Shown one piece after another: positions 62,420 through 64,000 of a stretch of 64,000 nucleotides of DNA; the first letter of the stretch is position 1, and each line of letters opens with the position of its first letter. The position numbers were made by a program, and so were the translations under genes. The notes below the pieces were generated by a model. It was not told the origin of the DNA. It ran no database searches and saw only the letters and a program-made list of their open reading frames with translations. Where the stretch lies: positions 19,660,852 through 19,724,851 of the forward strand of contig CM070508.1 in assembly GCA_036346375.1 (NCBI GenBank). Direction: 5' to 3'. Origin of the DNA: Guadua angustifolia. Lineage: Eukaryota; Streptophyta; Magnoliopsida; Poales; Poaceae.

Positions 62420-64000
62420 CTAATCTGTATATTATGTATTATATTTTATTTCAGTTTTTCATATCTTTTGTATTGTTCTAAGTGCTTGTGGGTTTTATTC
62501 CTTAGAGTTATAAGTTCACATCACTTAGACTTCTGACATGCTTTTGCATGGACCTCTTATCTTGTGCTTTAGGTTGCTATCATGTTTAATTAGCTGTACT
62601 CTCTTCTCTCTAGATTGAGTTCCCTCACAGTCTTATAAGTCTAGAAGGTGTTGGGCCCCCTGGGTAGACAGGGTCTGTGTGCACTCCTTAGTTTGGGATC
62701 TAGACGCAGCTTTCCTATGTTAGTCATTGGGGAAGGTGAGAGCGAGTCTAAGCCATAGTGTTCTCTATTATCTTCTCTTTGCTCTATAGCTATCCAGTTT
62801 GCAGTTTCTTATCTTCTTCTCTCCATTCTGTGTTTCAGATTTTTGGTTGAGTTATTTTGGATCCTTCAATTTATATCATACTTGAAAATAATCTTGCTAA
62901 TAACTTAACTTGAACCAGATTTGTGCTTAAAATTGAATCACATGTTGAGGGGGAGTTTAAGAATCTGTCTCATGCATTGCATATAGACTTGATTTTCATT
63001 TTATGAGCTTTGTCTATTATGCAAATAATCCTTGTTTCATTTTATACATCACGCTATATTATGAAGAAAATTACTAACTTAGATATGTCCAAGTTCATTT
63101 ATCTTGCTAAGCTTGCAAAAATTGAAAAATGAGCTTTAAAAGAAAAACTGGATAAAACATGTTGCGTTTACTTGCTAACTTTCTTCTCTAGGTATATTTG
63201 CCATGATTTGCGAAATTCTGGAATTCTCTAGAGCCCCTATAGTAACTTGGGTGAATCTTGTTTGATCTATATTTGAGTCTTTCACTAGCTTAACAATCAA
63301 AATGCTAAAATAAAAGTAAAGCAAAATTGACTCTTTTTGTGTAAATTAGACTCAACACCTTACATTCACAAGATGGCTTCTCATTGCACCTGAGATGAAC
63401 TTGGAATGTGTTGTGTATGACCAAGATCATTCTCTTAAGAGTTCTTCTTGAGCTGATCGAACATAGTTTGAGTCAATTTCTGTAAAAATGCAAATATAAA
63501 AAAACATATGTGGGTAAAGAATGCAAATAATGTCAAACATTTACACCTCACTATGTCTTTCAAAGGTTCAAAGAAAAATTTGCATACAATGAAAAAAATA
63601 ATAAGCTCGAAGGACCTTGCATAAACTTCTAGATTCCCCAAAGTGTTGAATAGGTTAAACTCTTGGTTTTCCGTTTGATACTTTGAATGGTTTTGCTTCT
63701 AGTTTTGAAACTAATGACAAGTGTTGCTCATGTTCAATCTTGCTAAAAATGATTTGGTTTCAGTTAAATCTTGCTAGCAAAATGTTTATTTGCACTTGGA
63801 CATTCCTTAGATTTTTGTCATAACTTAGCTTGGTGTCATAACTTGTCTTGTTGGTCACTTGGATAATTTTCAAAGCTCCCTTAGGCTACATTACTTGCAT
63901 AAAAAGAAGAAAAAAGGGGGAGAAAAGAAAATGCCATCTTGATGCTTATATTGCCAAAAGGGGGAGAAATAGTAGAAAAGGCATCATTTTGCATCTTGAT
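62420..64000 (+). other. Post-pol non-coding region of Copia-4
   Basis: AT-rich, with T-rich and G-run-containing segments and no supported ORF. Long regions between pol and the 3' LTR are usual in Maximus/Opie-like elements. Confidence 0.6.

Larger units (their letters stand above)
59117..64000 (+). mobile_element. Copia-4: Ty1/copia (SIRE/Maximus-like) element running off the right edge
   Basis: Plus strand: a truncated 5' LTR (59117-59552), primer site, gag with knuckle, CxxC coiled coil, RT, RNase H, then a long non-coding region with several polypurine-like tracts. The LTR piece and gag match Copia-3. Protease and integrase are missing. The 3' LTR is not visible and would lie beyond 64000. 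Confidence 0.85.

Overview
The window looks like a piece of a grass nuclear genome, probably a panicoid. It holds one interrupted protein-coding gene with GT-AG introns and a dense pile of plant transposable elements: Ty1/copia elements resembling the SIRE/Maximus lineage, a Ty3/gypsy element resembling the TAT lineage, CACTA, MULE, PIF/Harbinger, hAT and Tourist-like elements, and a LINE scrap. No bacterial features, CRISPR arrays, rRNA or tRNA genes were seen.

Layout. 1-~5280: minus-strand copia element (Copia-1) with a hAT MITE in its gag. 5716-6091: Tourist-like MITE. 6972-14528: the only convincing host gene, a 19-exon LRR receptor-like kinase on the minus strand. The splice sites join into one 946-residue frame. 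Intron 3 carries a solo LTR and a small non-autonomous LTR element, each with a perfect 5-bp target duplication. 15270-19372: PIF/Harbinger-like element with a broken transposase and gene-like filler. 19374-23260: degenerate MULE abutting it. 23650-23890: LINE fragment. 24522-33630: CACTA element (CACTA-1) with transposase remnants, a Ulp1-like peptidase remnant and an extra acidic ORF. 34111-~50640: second CACTA (CACTA-2), split by Copia-2 (34256-~38240) and by a gypsy element (39556-50518) with exact TCTGT target duplications. 51026-54804: Copia-3, reduced to two LTRs plus part of gag. ~57030-59110: CACTA ORF2 fragment. ~59117-64000: plus-strand Copia-4, running off the right edge.

How the parts relate. 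The kinase gene is the only unit here likely to serve the plant: an extracellular LRR sensor with a cytoplasmic kinase. Everything else is nested transposon sequence, and most coding parts carry stops, frameshifts or internal deletions. Three patterns stand out. (1) All four copia copies keep gag and lose the protease and integrase core. (2) Two divergent copia families carry serial C-x2-C motifs in the coiled coil after the gag zinc knuckle. (3) CACTA copies repeatedly carry Ulp1-like peptidase and ORF2 sequence. I found no clearly new multi-gene system. The CxxC coiled-coil arrays and the cargo inside the DNA transposons are the best leads. Element boundaries were set by eye from terminal motifs and target duplications.
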